A DNA stretch of 6,764 nt from Lachnospiraceae bacterium (GTDB lineage: Bacteria; Bacillota_A; Clostridia; Lachnospirales; Lachnospiraceae). The translations under genes and the position numbers were made by a program. The notes beneath the pieces are model-generated. The model did not search any database, was not told the origin of the DNA, and saw only the letters and a program-made list of their open reading frames with translations. The stretch lies in assembly GCA_017523185.1 (NCBI GenBank), contig JAFWXB010000059.1, positions 1 to 6,764 on the forward strand, read 5' to 3'. Below are positions 1-5,685 of this stretch, one piece after another; the stretch's first letter is position 1; every line of letters begins with the position of its first letter.

Positions 1-1289
1 ATCACCAATAAGTTCTGTTACATATGCAGAAAGTTCCGGATTACATTCCATAAACCAACGACGGAATGTGATACCATTTGTCTTATTATTAAATTTTTCA
101 GGATATAACTTGTAAAAGTTATTTAATTCTGTATTCTTTAAAATTTCTGTATGAAGATAAGCTACACCATTTACGCTGTATCCATAGTGGATATCCATAT
201 GTGCCATATGCACAAGACCGTCTTTAATGATATATGTGCTTTCATCTGTTACGTTTTTACGAACACGTTCGTCTAATTCTTCAATAATTGGCATTAAATG
301 TGGCACTACTTTTTCCATATAGTAAATTGGCCATTTTTCTAATGCTTCTGCAAGAATTGTATGATTTGTATATGCACAAACATGAGATACTACATCAATT
401 GCTTCGTCCATAGAAAGTCCTTTTTCCATAAGTAAACGAATAAGTTCCGGAATTACCATAGAAGGATGTGTATCATTAATCTGTACTGTTGCATAATCTG
501 CTAAATCGTAAAGATTAGAACCTTTCGCAATAGCTTCATCAAGAATAAGTTGTGCTGCATTAGAAACCATAAAATACTGCTGATATACTCTTAAAAGACG
601 ACCTTTTTCATCGGAATCATCCGGATATAAGAATAATGTTAAGTTCTTTTCAATTTCTTCTTTATTAAAATCAATTGTTTCACCAACAATACTTTCATCT
701 ACAGATTCAATATCAAATAAGTGAAGTTTTGTTGTACGATTGTTGTAACCACATACATCAATATCATAAAGTCGAGAAGTTACTTTCATTCCACCAAACT
801 GAATTGGATAAGAAACTTCTGTTTTTGTAAGCCAGCTCTTTTCTGTTATCCATGGATTTGGTGTTTCTTTCTGACGGTTCTTTTCAAACACCTGTTTAAA
901 AAGACCATAGTGATAATTTAAACCAACTCCATCACCATTTAATCCAAGTGTTGCCATAGAGTCTAAGAAACAAGCAGCAAGACGACCTAAACCACCATTT
1001 CCTAAAGATGGTTCCAATTCCACTTCTTCAATTTCTGCTAAATCTTTTCCTGCATTTGCTAATGTCTGTTTTACTTCATCATATATACCAAGGTTAATTA
1101 AGTTATTTGATAATAATTTACCAATTAAAAATTCTGCTGAAATATAATATACTTTTTTCTTTCCTTCATTACTTTCTTTTTCTTTTGCAAGTTCTTTTAC
1201 CATATCAAGTAATGCAAAATAAATTTCTTCGTTTGAACAAGCAGAAATTTGTTTGTTCCATTTTGTTTAACTAATTGTGTAAAATTCAT
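1..1289 (-). CDS. glgP: Glycogen/maltodextrin phosphorylase, N-terminal half, with a frameshift near codon 8
   Basis: A PLP-dependent GT35 enzyme that releases glucose 1-phosphate from the ends of alpha-1,4-glucans in the cytoplasm. About 430 codons are visible, roughly half of the usual 750-820. The rest, including the PLP lysine, lies beyond position 1. Family motifs are clear: [63 protein letters not shown] and [11 protein letters not shown]. The ATG at 1289 has a strong GGAGG 5 nt upstream and encodes MNFTQLVK, but that frame stops at TAA 1199-1197 after 30 codons. The phosphorylase frame is open from 1266 to 1 and is blocked upstream by TAA at 1269-1267. One extra A in the A-rich run at 1261-1268 would join them as [16 protein letters not shown]. 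The copy is therefore either mutated, misread in sequencing, or restarted at the in-frame ATG at 1203. Family assignment is very secure; functional state is uncertain. Confidence 0.93.
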
Positions 1290-1294
1290 CTTTT

Positions 1295-1300
1295 CCTCCA
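1295..1300 (-). promoter_or_regulatory. Strong ribosome binding site of glgP
   Basis: The minus strand reads TGGAGG, then 5 nt, then ATG at 1289-1287. This near-perfect Shine-Dalgarno fixes the intended glgP start at 1289. It shows that the out-of-frame ATG is the real initiation point, not a chance codon. Confidence 0.8.
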
Positions 1301-1305
1301 ATCCC

Positions 1306-1322
1306 ATTCATACCCTATGAAT
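1306..1322. repeat. Inverted repeat beside the glgP ribosome binding site
   Basis: ATTCATACCCTATGAAT consists of two perfect 7-bp arms with a 3-nt centre, five bases upstream of the glgP Shine-Dalgarno. It could be a repressor operator or a weak RNA hairpin that affects translation. The protein that would bind it is unknown. Its symmetry is certain; its function is inferred. Confidence 0.45.
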
Positions 1323-1348
1323 GTTTCGTAGTCAAAACCATTGTAATT

Positions 1349-1363
1349 GTATTACTGTAATAC
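1349..1363. repeat. Inverted repeat in the glgP leader, possible operator
   Basis: GTATTACTGTAATAC has two perfect 7-bp arms around a single T. It lies downstream of the predicted glgP promoter, inside the 5' leader, where a dimeric repressor could act as a roadblock. The form suits a helix-turn-helix dimer site, but I cannot name the regulator. AraC-family proteins usually prefer direct repeats, so the neighbouring regulator is not the obvious ligand. Confidence 0.5.
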
Positions 1364-1451
1364 TTCTATAGATTGCCAATTACTTCTCAATAAGTCTTTT
1401 TCTTAAAAGTAATTTGCTTTTGTCTTAACGTTTTTTATTACGTCTGACGAT

Positions 1452-1480
1452 ATTATATCTAAGATTCCATTTTTTGTCTT
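1452..1480 (-). promoter_or_regulatory. Putative sigma-A promoter of glgP
   Basis: On the minus strand AAGACA (1480-1475) is followed after 17 nt by a perfect TATAAT (1457-1452). The start of transcription would be near 1445, inside a small CGTC-T-GACG palindrome (1441-1449). That leaves a leader of about 155 nt before the glgP ATG, which contains both inverted repeats. The -10 and spacing are good, while the -35 matches TTGACA at four of six positions. Confidence 0.5.
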
Positions 1481-1650
1481 GTCATATACGTTCAAAAAAT
1501 GGTACTATTCTATCATAAAAAATAATGTAAAAAGAAATTTTCTAAAAAAAGTATAAACTTAAAATACTACTATAAGATAAACCTCATATATTAAGAAATA
1601 ATACTTATAACTCTTATTTCACTCTATAAAAACACAGTATTTATAACATA

Positions 1651-1680
1651 TTGTATTTGTTAATCCATAATTTTTATAAA
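1651..1680 (+). promoter_or_regulatory. Possible promoter of the AraC-family regulator
   Basis: TTGTAT (1651-1656), an 18-nt spacer and TATAAA (1675-1680) lie about 40 bases before the regulator's ATG. In such AT-rich DNA chance matches are frequent, so this is only the best candidate. Confidence 0.35.
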
Positions 1681-1702
1681 ATATATCCGGTATTACTTTA
1701 TG

Positions 1703-1709
1703 AAAGGAG
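1703..1709 (+). promoter_or_regulatory. Ribosome binding site that decides the regulator's start
   Basis: AAAGGAG lies 8 nt before the ATG at 1718. An earlier in-frame ATG at 1700 directly abuts this site, has no Shine-Dalgarno of its own, and would translate the ribosome binding site as MKGVQF. The start is therefore 1718. Confidence 0.8.
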
Positions 1710-1717
1710 TACAATTT

Positions 1718-2593
1718 ATGAATATATTAGAATATGAAAACTATCATGAACAAAAAACACATGCAGAATTGACATTTCCTTATAATACGTATCTTTGCAC
1801 TATTCCACTTGATTTTGAACGTGTACCATTACATTGGCATGATTATATGGAAATTATCTATATAAAAAAAGGACATGGATATGTAACTGTAGATTTTAAA
1901 AAATATAAAGTATCTGGTGGAACACTTGTTCTTATTCTTCCGGGAGAATTACATTCTATGGAGCAATATGATGATTTAACAATGGAATATGAAAATATTT
2001 TCTTTGATATCAATATGCTACTTTCTAAACTTGAAGATACTACAAATACAGAATTTTTTCGCCCTTTTTTTAATGGACAAATTACAGTACCTACTATTTT
2101 TTCACCAATTTCTTCCTATTATAAAGATATTACCAAATGTATCGATGCGTGTGATGAAATTTGTAAAACAAAACCTATAGGCTACGATTTGTTTATCAAA
2201 GCCAAATTATATGAATTTTTCTTTGTATTAAGTAATCGCTGTCGTAACCAAAAAAATCCAAGAAACCCGAAGTCCTTGGATAAATTAAAAATCATATTAA
2301 AATATGTAGAACACAACTATATGCATAGAATAAAAGTTGCAGATGTAGCTTCTCTCGTAAATTTTTCGGAATCTCATTTTATGCGTTACTTTAAAGAAAC
2401 AATGAACACTTCTTTTATTGACTATTTACGAGAGTATCGTCTTACAATGGCTGCCAGATTATTATTAGTATCAGATTCTTCCATTTTAGTTATTGGAGAA
2501 GAAGTTGGTTTTGACAATTCTTCTTATTTTAATCGTGCTTTTAAAAAACAATATGGTATGACACCAAGTCAATATCGTAAACAGGAAAGTTAA
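1718..2593 (+). CDS. AraC-family transcriptional regulator with N-terminal cupin domain
   Basis: A 291-residue cytoplasmic DNA-binding regulator. Residues about 30-100 form an AraC-type cupin sensor, with the HWHDYMEIIYI strand (39-49) and GGTLVLILPGELHS (67-80) typical of sugar-sensing members. Residues about 188-288 are the double helix-turn-helix domain. The first helix pair is around 205-226 (VADVASLVNFSESHFMRYF). The second is around 254-275, followed by the family signature GFDNSSYFNRAFKKQYG and MTPSQYR (264-287). Length is normal for the family. The gene stands alone and is divergent from glgP, so control of glycogen or sugar genes is a reasonable guess, but the effector and target cannot be read from the sequence. 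No terminator is evident after the stop. Confidence 0.93.
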   Translation: MNILEYENYHEQKTHAELTFPYNTYLCTIPLDFERVPLHWHDYMEIIYIKKGHGYVTVDFKKYKVSGGTLVLILPGELHSMEQYDDLTMEYENIFFDINMLLSKLEDTTNTEFFRPFFNGQITVPTIFSPISSYYKDITKCIDACDEICKTKPIGYDLFIKAKLYEFFFVLSNRCRNQKNPRNPKSLDKLKIILKYVEHNYMHRIKVADVASLVNFSESHFMRYFKETMNTSFIDYLREYRLTMAARLLLVSDSSILVIGEEVGFDNSSYFNRAFKKQYGMTPSQYRKQES

Positions 2594-2691
2594 ATAATAC
2601 ACATTCAATCATTATAAAAAATTTATATTTTATATAAGAAGAAGCAATTTATTATAATTTTTTATATTATTAGTATCAAACAAATAGCCGA

Positions 2692-2705
2692 GTGGATAAA
2701 TCCAC
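2692..2705. repeat. Small hairpin in the convergent gap after the regulator
   Basis: GTGGA TAAA TCCAC forms a 5-bp stem with a 4-nt loop between the ends of the convergent araC-type and PAP2 genes. Neither strand has a T-run after it, so it is a poor intrinsic terminator. The rest of 2594-2734 is AT-rich with only weak all-A/T inverted repeats. Confidence 0.3.
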
Positions 2706-2712
2706 CAAATAT

Positions 2713-2745
2713 AAATCATACTATAAAAATCATACTATAAAAATC
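2713..2745. repeat. 14-bp tandem repeat across the 3' end of the PAP2 gene
   Basis: The unit ATCATACTATAAAA is repeated with a period of 14 for 33 bases (about 2.4 copies). The copy nearer the gene contains the PAP2 stop codon (2737-2735), and the other lies just downstream. It looks like a local slippage duplication that leaves the protein unchanged. Confidence 0.75.
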
Positions 2746-3229
2746 CTATTATACTACATACGATTGCAAATACAATGCCTGCAAGTACATCACTAATATA
2801 ATGAACTCCGGATACCACGCGTACAACTGCAAGCAAACAAGATACGAAAAAAAATAAAACGCCTAACCACTTCCATGGAGATACAACTAAAAACGTCATT
2901 GCAATCATAGTTGCAGAAAATACGTGACGACTTGGAAATGAATTTCCTTTTGTATCTTTTGGAATCACAGGTGACATATCAAATGTTTCATAGGGACGTT
3001 TTCGATTTATCCACTTACGCCCTAAAGACAATACAATAAATGAAATTGCAGGTACTATGATAGCTTTTAAAAATTGATTATCTTTTTGTAAAAATAAATA
3101 TCCTAAAAGAATAGGATACGATATGTACATTGTCCCTGTGCATAATTGATTTAAAATATGTAATCCCTTAGCCATATTTGGATAATTCCGAAATGGTTGT
3201 GTCATTTTTATATAAGTTTCTTTTTTCAT
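2735..3229 (-). CDS. PAP2-family membrane phosphatase
   Basis: A 164-residue integral membrane protein of the phosphatidic acid phosphatase type 2 family. These enzymes dephosphorylate lipid phosphates such as undecaprenyl diphosphate or phosphatidyl lipids. The three catalytic motifs are present: R71-x6-R78-P79 (Arg in place of the usual first Lys), SFPSRH at 97-102 (a PSRH variant of PSGH) and R137-x5-H143-x3-D147. Hydrophobic segments lie near 33-48, 54-70, 104-117, 120-138 and 146-164. I chose the ATG at 3229 because AAAGGA lies 8 nt upstream; an upstream in-frame codon at 3265 has no such support. Its exact substrate cannot be told. It shares the strand of the sporulation genes but is separated from them by 260 bases and a hairpin, so it is probably a separate unit. 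Confidence 0.9.
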   Translation of the reverse strand: MKKETYIKMTQPFRNYPNMAKGLHILNQLCTGTMYISYPILLGYLFLQKDNQFLKAIIVPAISFIVLSLGRKWINRKRPYETFDMSPVIPKDTKGNSFPSRHVFSATMIAMTFLVVSPWKWLGVLFFFVSCLLAVVRVVSGVHYISDVLAGIVFAIVCSIIGFL

Positions 3230-3265
3230 AAATAAAATCCTTTCGTATAGTATAAGTAAAACCAC

Positions 3266-3296
3266 ATTATAATTAACATGAGTTCAAAAATGTAAA
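3266..3296 (-). promoter_or_regulatory. Possible promoter of the PAP2 gene
   Basis: On the minus strand TTTACA (3296-3291) and a perfect TATAAT (3271-3266) lie upstream of the gene, but the 19-nt spacer is longer than ideal. A second -10-like TATACTA occurs nearer the gene without a matching -35. The assignment is tentative. Confidence 0.35.
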
Positions 3297-3325
3297 AAAT
3301 AACATCTTTTTTATAAATCCTATTT

Positions 3326-3366
3326 TGTGCTTTTATCCCACTCCCAAAAGGAGTGGGTATCGCACA
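3326..3366. terminator. Strong GC-rich hairpin between the lipoprotein and PAP2 genes, possible operon end
   Basis: CCCACTCC (3337-3344) pairs perfectly with GGAGTGGG (3350-3357) around a 5-nt loop. An outer TGTGC/GCACA pair (3326-3330 with 3362-3366) can extend it across an internal loop. It is the strongest stem in the window and sits 125 nt after the lipoprotein stop, so it may end the spoVA transcript. However, no T-run follows on either strand, so a standard intrinsic terminator is not supported. It could instead stabilise the 3' end or act as a PAP2 leader element. The rest of the 3230-3490 gap shows nothing clear. Confidence 0.45.
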
Positions 3367-3490
3367 TACCAAGCAAATATTCATAATTTACATTTTTGCT
3401 CATAAACGAATACTGCTTTGGATTTTTATTAGTCCACTTCATGTTTCCTACATTTCATATGGAACTTATTTCATTCTTTTATGTTATATT

Positions 3491-4081
3491 TTATCTGTTT
3501 TGGTTTGTATTATTATTACGATTTGTATCATTATTTGTGTTTGTATTATTATTGCGATTATTATTTGTCCCCGTAATATCCTCTACACCATTCATAATCG
3601 CATCTCCTGCATCTTTAATACTATCTACAACATTTCTGCCTGCATCTTTTAAGTTTCTTCCACTATTTTCTAAATCATTTTCAGCATTTCCATCATTATT
3701 ATAAAATTCTGCGTCCATGTCATTATTCAAATCTTCATTTATACGATTTTCTGTGCCATTCATGCCATTATTATTTGCATCATTGACACCATTGTGTGTA
3801 TTAGTATTAGTATCATTATTATTATCTGTTGTATTTCCATTGTCATTATTTGTGGCATTATTGTTATCATTTACATGATTGTTTACATCATTATTTGCAT
3901 CATCAACACTATTATTCACATCATTTTCTAAATTGTCATAACCATTTTGCAAATTGTTATCTGTATTTACTTCATCTTCGTATGGTGCTTTTTCACCATT
4001 ATCGTCCATGTTTGTCCCACAGCCACTTAATACTGCTACTGTTAAAATACTTGATAAAATAAGAACCTTTAAACCTTTCAT
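3491..4081 (-). CDS. Asn-rich putative lipoprotein in the spoVA cluster
   Basis: A 196-residue protein of unknown function. A lipoprotein signal peptide is plain: MKGLKVL, a hydrophobic core and the lipobox LSGC with Cys21 as the lipidation site, so the mature protein should be anchored on the outer face of a membrane. From about residue 22 onward it is low-complexity and polar, with about 60 Asn in the whole protein (near 30 %) plus many Asp and Thr. One stretch differs: residues about 134-170 (NLKDAGRN, VVDSIKDAGDAIMNGVED) look like an amphipathic helix. The C-terminal tail returns to Asn/Thr repeats. AAGGAGT lies 8 nt before the ATG. It follows spoVAE by 62 nt and has its own sigma-G-like promoter, so a role in the forespore membrane or germination is inferred. 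It recalls short sporulation lipoproteins of the YhcN/YlaJ kind in general form, but I cannot claim homology. Confidence 0.8.
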   Translation of the reverse strand: MKGLKVLILSSILTVAVLSGCGTNMDDNGEKAPYEDEVNTDNNLQNGYDNLENDVNNSVDDANNDVNNHVNDNNNATNNDNGNTTDNNNDTNTNTHNGVNDANNNGMNGTENRINEDLNNDMDAEFYNNDGNAENDLENSGRNLKDAGRNVVDSIKDAGDAIMNGVEDITGTNNNRNNNTNTNNDTNRNNNTNQNR

Positions 4082-4114
4082 CTTATATTACTCCTTTTTT
4101 TTATTCGTTAAAAT

Positions 4115-4143
4115 TAGTATAAGAAGATTTTTTAAAAATATAC
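4115..4143 (-). promoter_or_regulatory. Possible sigma-G promoter in front of the lipoprotein gene
   Basis: On the minus strand GTATA (4143-4139), a 17-nt spacer and TATACTA (4121-4115) resemble the sigma-G consensus (GHATR, 17-18 nt, CATAMTA), with one mismatch in the -10. The -35 starts directly after the spoVAE stop. TATACT could also serve sigma-A, but no good TTGACA-like element accompanies it. Confidence 0.45.
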
Positions 4144-4500
4144 TTATTTTTTCATTTTTGTATCAAACAATAACGAAGCAATATAAGAAAATACTAACGC
4201 TGCTGAAATACCAACTGCACTTGCTGTAAATCCCCCCATAAAAATCCCTAGAAAACCATCTTTATCTACAGCTTCTTTTACACCTGTCCAAAGTACATTG
4301 CCAAATCCCAAAAGTGGTACGTTTGCTCCTGCTCCTGCCCAATTAGAAAATGGTTCATAAATACCGATTGCTCCAAGAACTGCGCCTAAACAAACAAGAA
4401 GCACCATAATACGTCCCGGAAGCATTTTTGTTTTCTCCATTAAAATTTGTGCCAATACACATATAACTCCACCTACAACAAAGGCTTTTACATAGTCCAT
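4144..4500 (-). CDS. spoVAE: Stage V sporulation protein AE
   Basis: A 118-residue membrane protein of the SpoVA complex, which transports calcium-dipicolinate into the forespore and is needed for its release in germination. Hydrophobic segments lie near residues 4-21, 31-48 and 83-112. Conserved family features include the N-terminal MDYVKAFVVGG, GAVLGAIGIYEPF, the Gly-rich WAGAGANVPLLGFG (54-67) and a Gly-rich C-terminal membrane region. Length fits the short SpoVAE (SpoVAEb type). GAGGT lies 7 nt before the ATG. It follows spoVAD after 91 nt without its own clear promoter or a convincing terminator, so co-transcription with spoVAD is likely. Confidence 0.93.
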   Translation of the reverse strand: MDYVKAFVVGGVICVLAQILMEKTKMLPGRIMVLLVCLGAVLGAIGIYEPFSNWAGAGANVPLLGFGNVLWTGVKEAVDKDGFLGIFMGGFTASAVGISAALVFSYIASLLFDTKMKK

Positions 4501-4591
4501 ATTGATTACCTCAAATTTCTTATATTTTTATATACACTTCTAAAATAAAGCATCAAACATATTTAATTAAGATTACATATATCTTTAGAGA

Positions 4592-5626
4592 TTACACATG
4601 CTCAATAACTACACCATGTGCAATTCCGGGTACTGTTTGCCCTTCATTAAAACTTACCGTAGACAATAATGCCCCTGTTGGTACAAATAACATACGTTTT
4701 ATTTTACCTTCTTTTATAAGTTTTAAATAATAAGCACTTAATGTCACAGCAGAACAACCACATCCCGAACCACCTGCACCTGTATTTTGTGTTTGGCTAT
4801 CAAAAATTTTAATCCCACAATCTTCATGGACTTTAGAAATATCATATCCTTTTTCTTTTAATAAATCAATGAGTATTTCTTTTCCTACAGTACCCAAATC
4901 TCCTGTTACAATACGGTCATATTGTTTTATCCCTCGCTCAAAATCTTGCAAATGACGATAAATCAAATCACAAGCTGCCGGTGCCATTGCAGCTCCCATA
5001 TTCATAGAATCTTTAATTCCAAAATCGACTATTTTTCCAGTTGTAACACCTGTAATTTTTGCAATTGGTTCTACGCCAAATTCTTTGACTTTTTCTTCAT
5101 TTGCAAGTAAAAAAGCTCCACTCCCTGTTACCGTCCAAGTTGCAGACATAGGTCTTTGATTCGCATATTCTAATGGAAAACGAAATTGCTTTTCAGCACT
5201 TGCAAAATGACTGGAAGTAACAGCTGCCACACAATCAGCATACCCTGCTGACACAGTCATAGAAGCAAGACTTAATGACTCTCCACAGGTAGAACAAGCA
5301 CCATAAAGTCCAAACAATGGAATTTCAAATTCCTTTAATCCAAAGGAAGATGCAATCGTTTGTCCTAATAAATCACCTGCAAAAAGATAACGTACATCTT
5401 GTGCTTTTCGATTGATTTTTCCCAATGTCAATGTAAGTGCTTCTTTTTGTAATGCACTTTCGGCTGACTCCCAATTACTTTCCCCAAATTTATCATCATT
5501 TCCAATCACATCAAAATAACTTTGTAAAGGACCTTCCCCTTCTTTTTTTCCTACTATGGATGCTGTACTAATAATAAAAGGAGCCTTTGAAAAACAAAGA
5601 CTCCCACTTCCAACTTGCTGGGTCAT
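4592..5626 (-). CDS. spoVAD: Stage V sporulation protein AD
   Basis: A 344-residue soluble, thiolase-fold protein of the SpoVA channel complex. In Bacillus, SpoVAD binds dipicolinic acid and sits at the inner spore membrane. Family hallmarks seen here are ASIVGKKEGEGPL (22-34), FAGDLLGQTIASSFGL (82-97), FGLYGACSTCGESLSLAS (105-122, with Cys111 at the place of the thiolase nucleophile), TSSHF (137-141), EKQFRFPLEY (145-154), TVTGSGA (165-171) and GAGGSGCGCSAV (283-294). Length is normal. I chose the ATG at 5626, which has AAGGAG 6 nt upstream. An in-frame TTG at 5644 would overlap that site. A sigma-G-type promoter lies just upstream. It leads the spoVAD-spoVAE-lipoprotein unit. spoVAC, normally the preceding gene in clostridia, is replaced here by apt. 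Confidence 0.96.
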   Translation of the reverse strand: MTQQVGSGSLCFSKAPFIISTASIVGKKEGEGPLQSYFDVIGNDDKFGESNWESAESALQKEALTLTLGKINRKAQDVRYLFAGDLLGQTIASSFGLKEFEIPLFGLYGACSTCGESLSLASMTVSAGYADCVAAVTSSHFASAEKQFRFPLEYANQRPMSATWTVTGSGAFLLANEEKVKEFGVEPIAKITGVTTGKIVDFGIKDSMNMGAAMAPAACDLIYRHLQDFERGIKQYDRIVTGDLGTVGKEILIDLLKEKGYDISKVHEDCGIKIFDSQTQNTGAGGSGCGCSAVTLSAYYLKLIKEGKIKRMLFVPTGALLSTVSFNEGQTVPGIAHGVVIEHV

Positions 5627-5652
5627 ACTATCTCTCCTTTTCAATATAGAAA

Positions 5653-5682
5653 TAGTATGTTTCTATTTTTTTATTTTATTCT
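5653..5682 (-). promoter_or_regulatory. Sigma-G (forespore) promoter of spoVAD
   Basis: On the minus strand AGAATA (5682-5677), a 17-nt spacer and CATACTA (5659-5653) match the sigma-G consensus (TGMATA or GHATR, 17-18 nt, CATAMTA) almost perfectly. The site is placed so that transcription would start near 5646, about 20 nt before the spoVAD ATG. Its -35 begins 4 bases after the apt stop. Sigma-G control of spoVA genes is established in Bacillus and clostridia, so site and context agree. Confidence 0.75.
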
Positions 5683-5685
5683 TAT

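Larger units (their letters stand above)
1290..1717. other. Divergent intergenic region between glgP and the AraC-family regulator
   Basis: About 430 bases with no convincing gene on either strand. It is very AT-rich, especially from 1500 to 1690. The left part holds the glgP ribosome binding site, two perfect inverted repeats and a sigma-A-like promoter for glgP. The right end holds a weaker promoter and the ribosome binding site of the regulator. Between about 1495 and 1645 I see only AT-rich sequence without a clear motif. No riboswitch, tRNA or intrinsic terminator was recognised. Confidence 0.7.

Noticed and set aside
721..921. Plus-strand open frame opposite glgP
   Set aside because: It lies wholly antisense to a clear phosphorylase frame and has no ribosome binding site or recognisable domain.
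1260..1271. Programmed ribosomal frameshift in glgP
   Set aside because: A -1 shift would be needed, but there is no X-XXY-YYZ slippery heptamer in the correct frame and no evident downstream stimulatory structure. A simple indel explains it better.
1424..1440. CcpA (cre) site near the glgP promoter
   Set aside because: The TTAACGTT core has several mismatches to the cre consensus at the conserved outer positions.
1700..1717. Upstream ATG start for the AraC-type regulator
   Set aside because: It would translate the ribosome binding site itself; the ATG at 1718 is properly spaced from AAAGGAG.
2685..2706. tRNA-like fragment (AGCCGAGTGG)
   Set aside because: It resembles the D-arm of Ser/Leu tRNAs, but no acceptor stem, anticodon arm or T-arm can be formed around it.
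3353..3704. Plus-strand open frames overlapping the lipoprotein gene
   Set aside because: They are antisense reflections of the Asn-rich codons, giving Ile/Tyr/Cys- or Phe/Leu-rich chains, and have no ribosome binding site.
4569..4585. Hairpin AAGAT/ATCTT after spoVAD as a terminator
   Set aside because: The stem is only 5 bp and A/T-rich, with no T-run, so it is too weak to end transcription.
5627..5644. TTG start at 5644 for spoVAD
   Set aside because: The added codons consist of the Shine-Dalgarno region, and the ATG at 5626 is ideally spaced.
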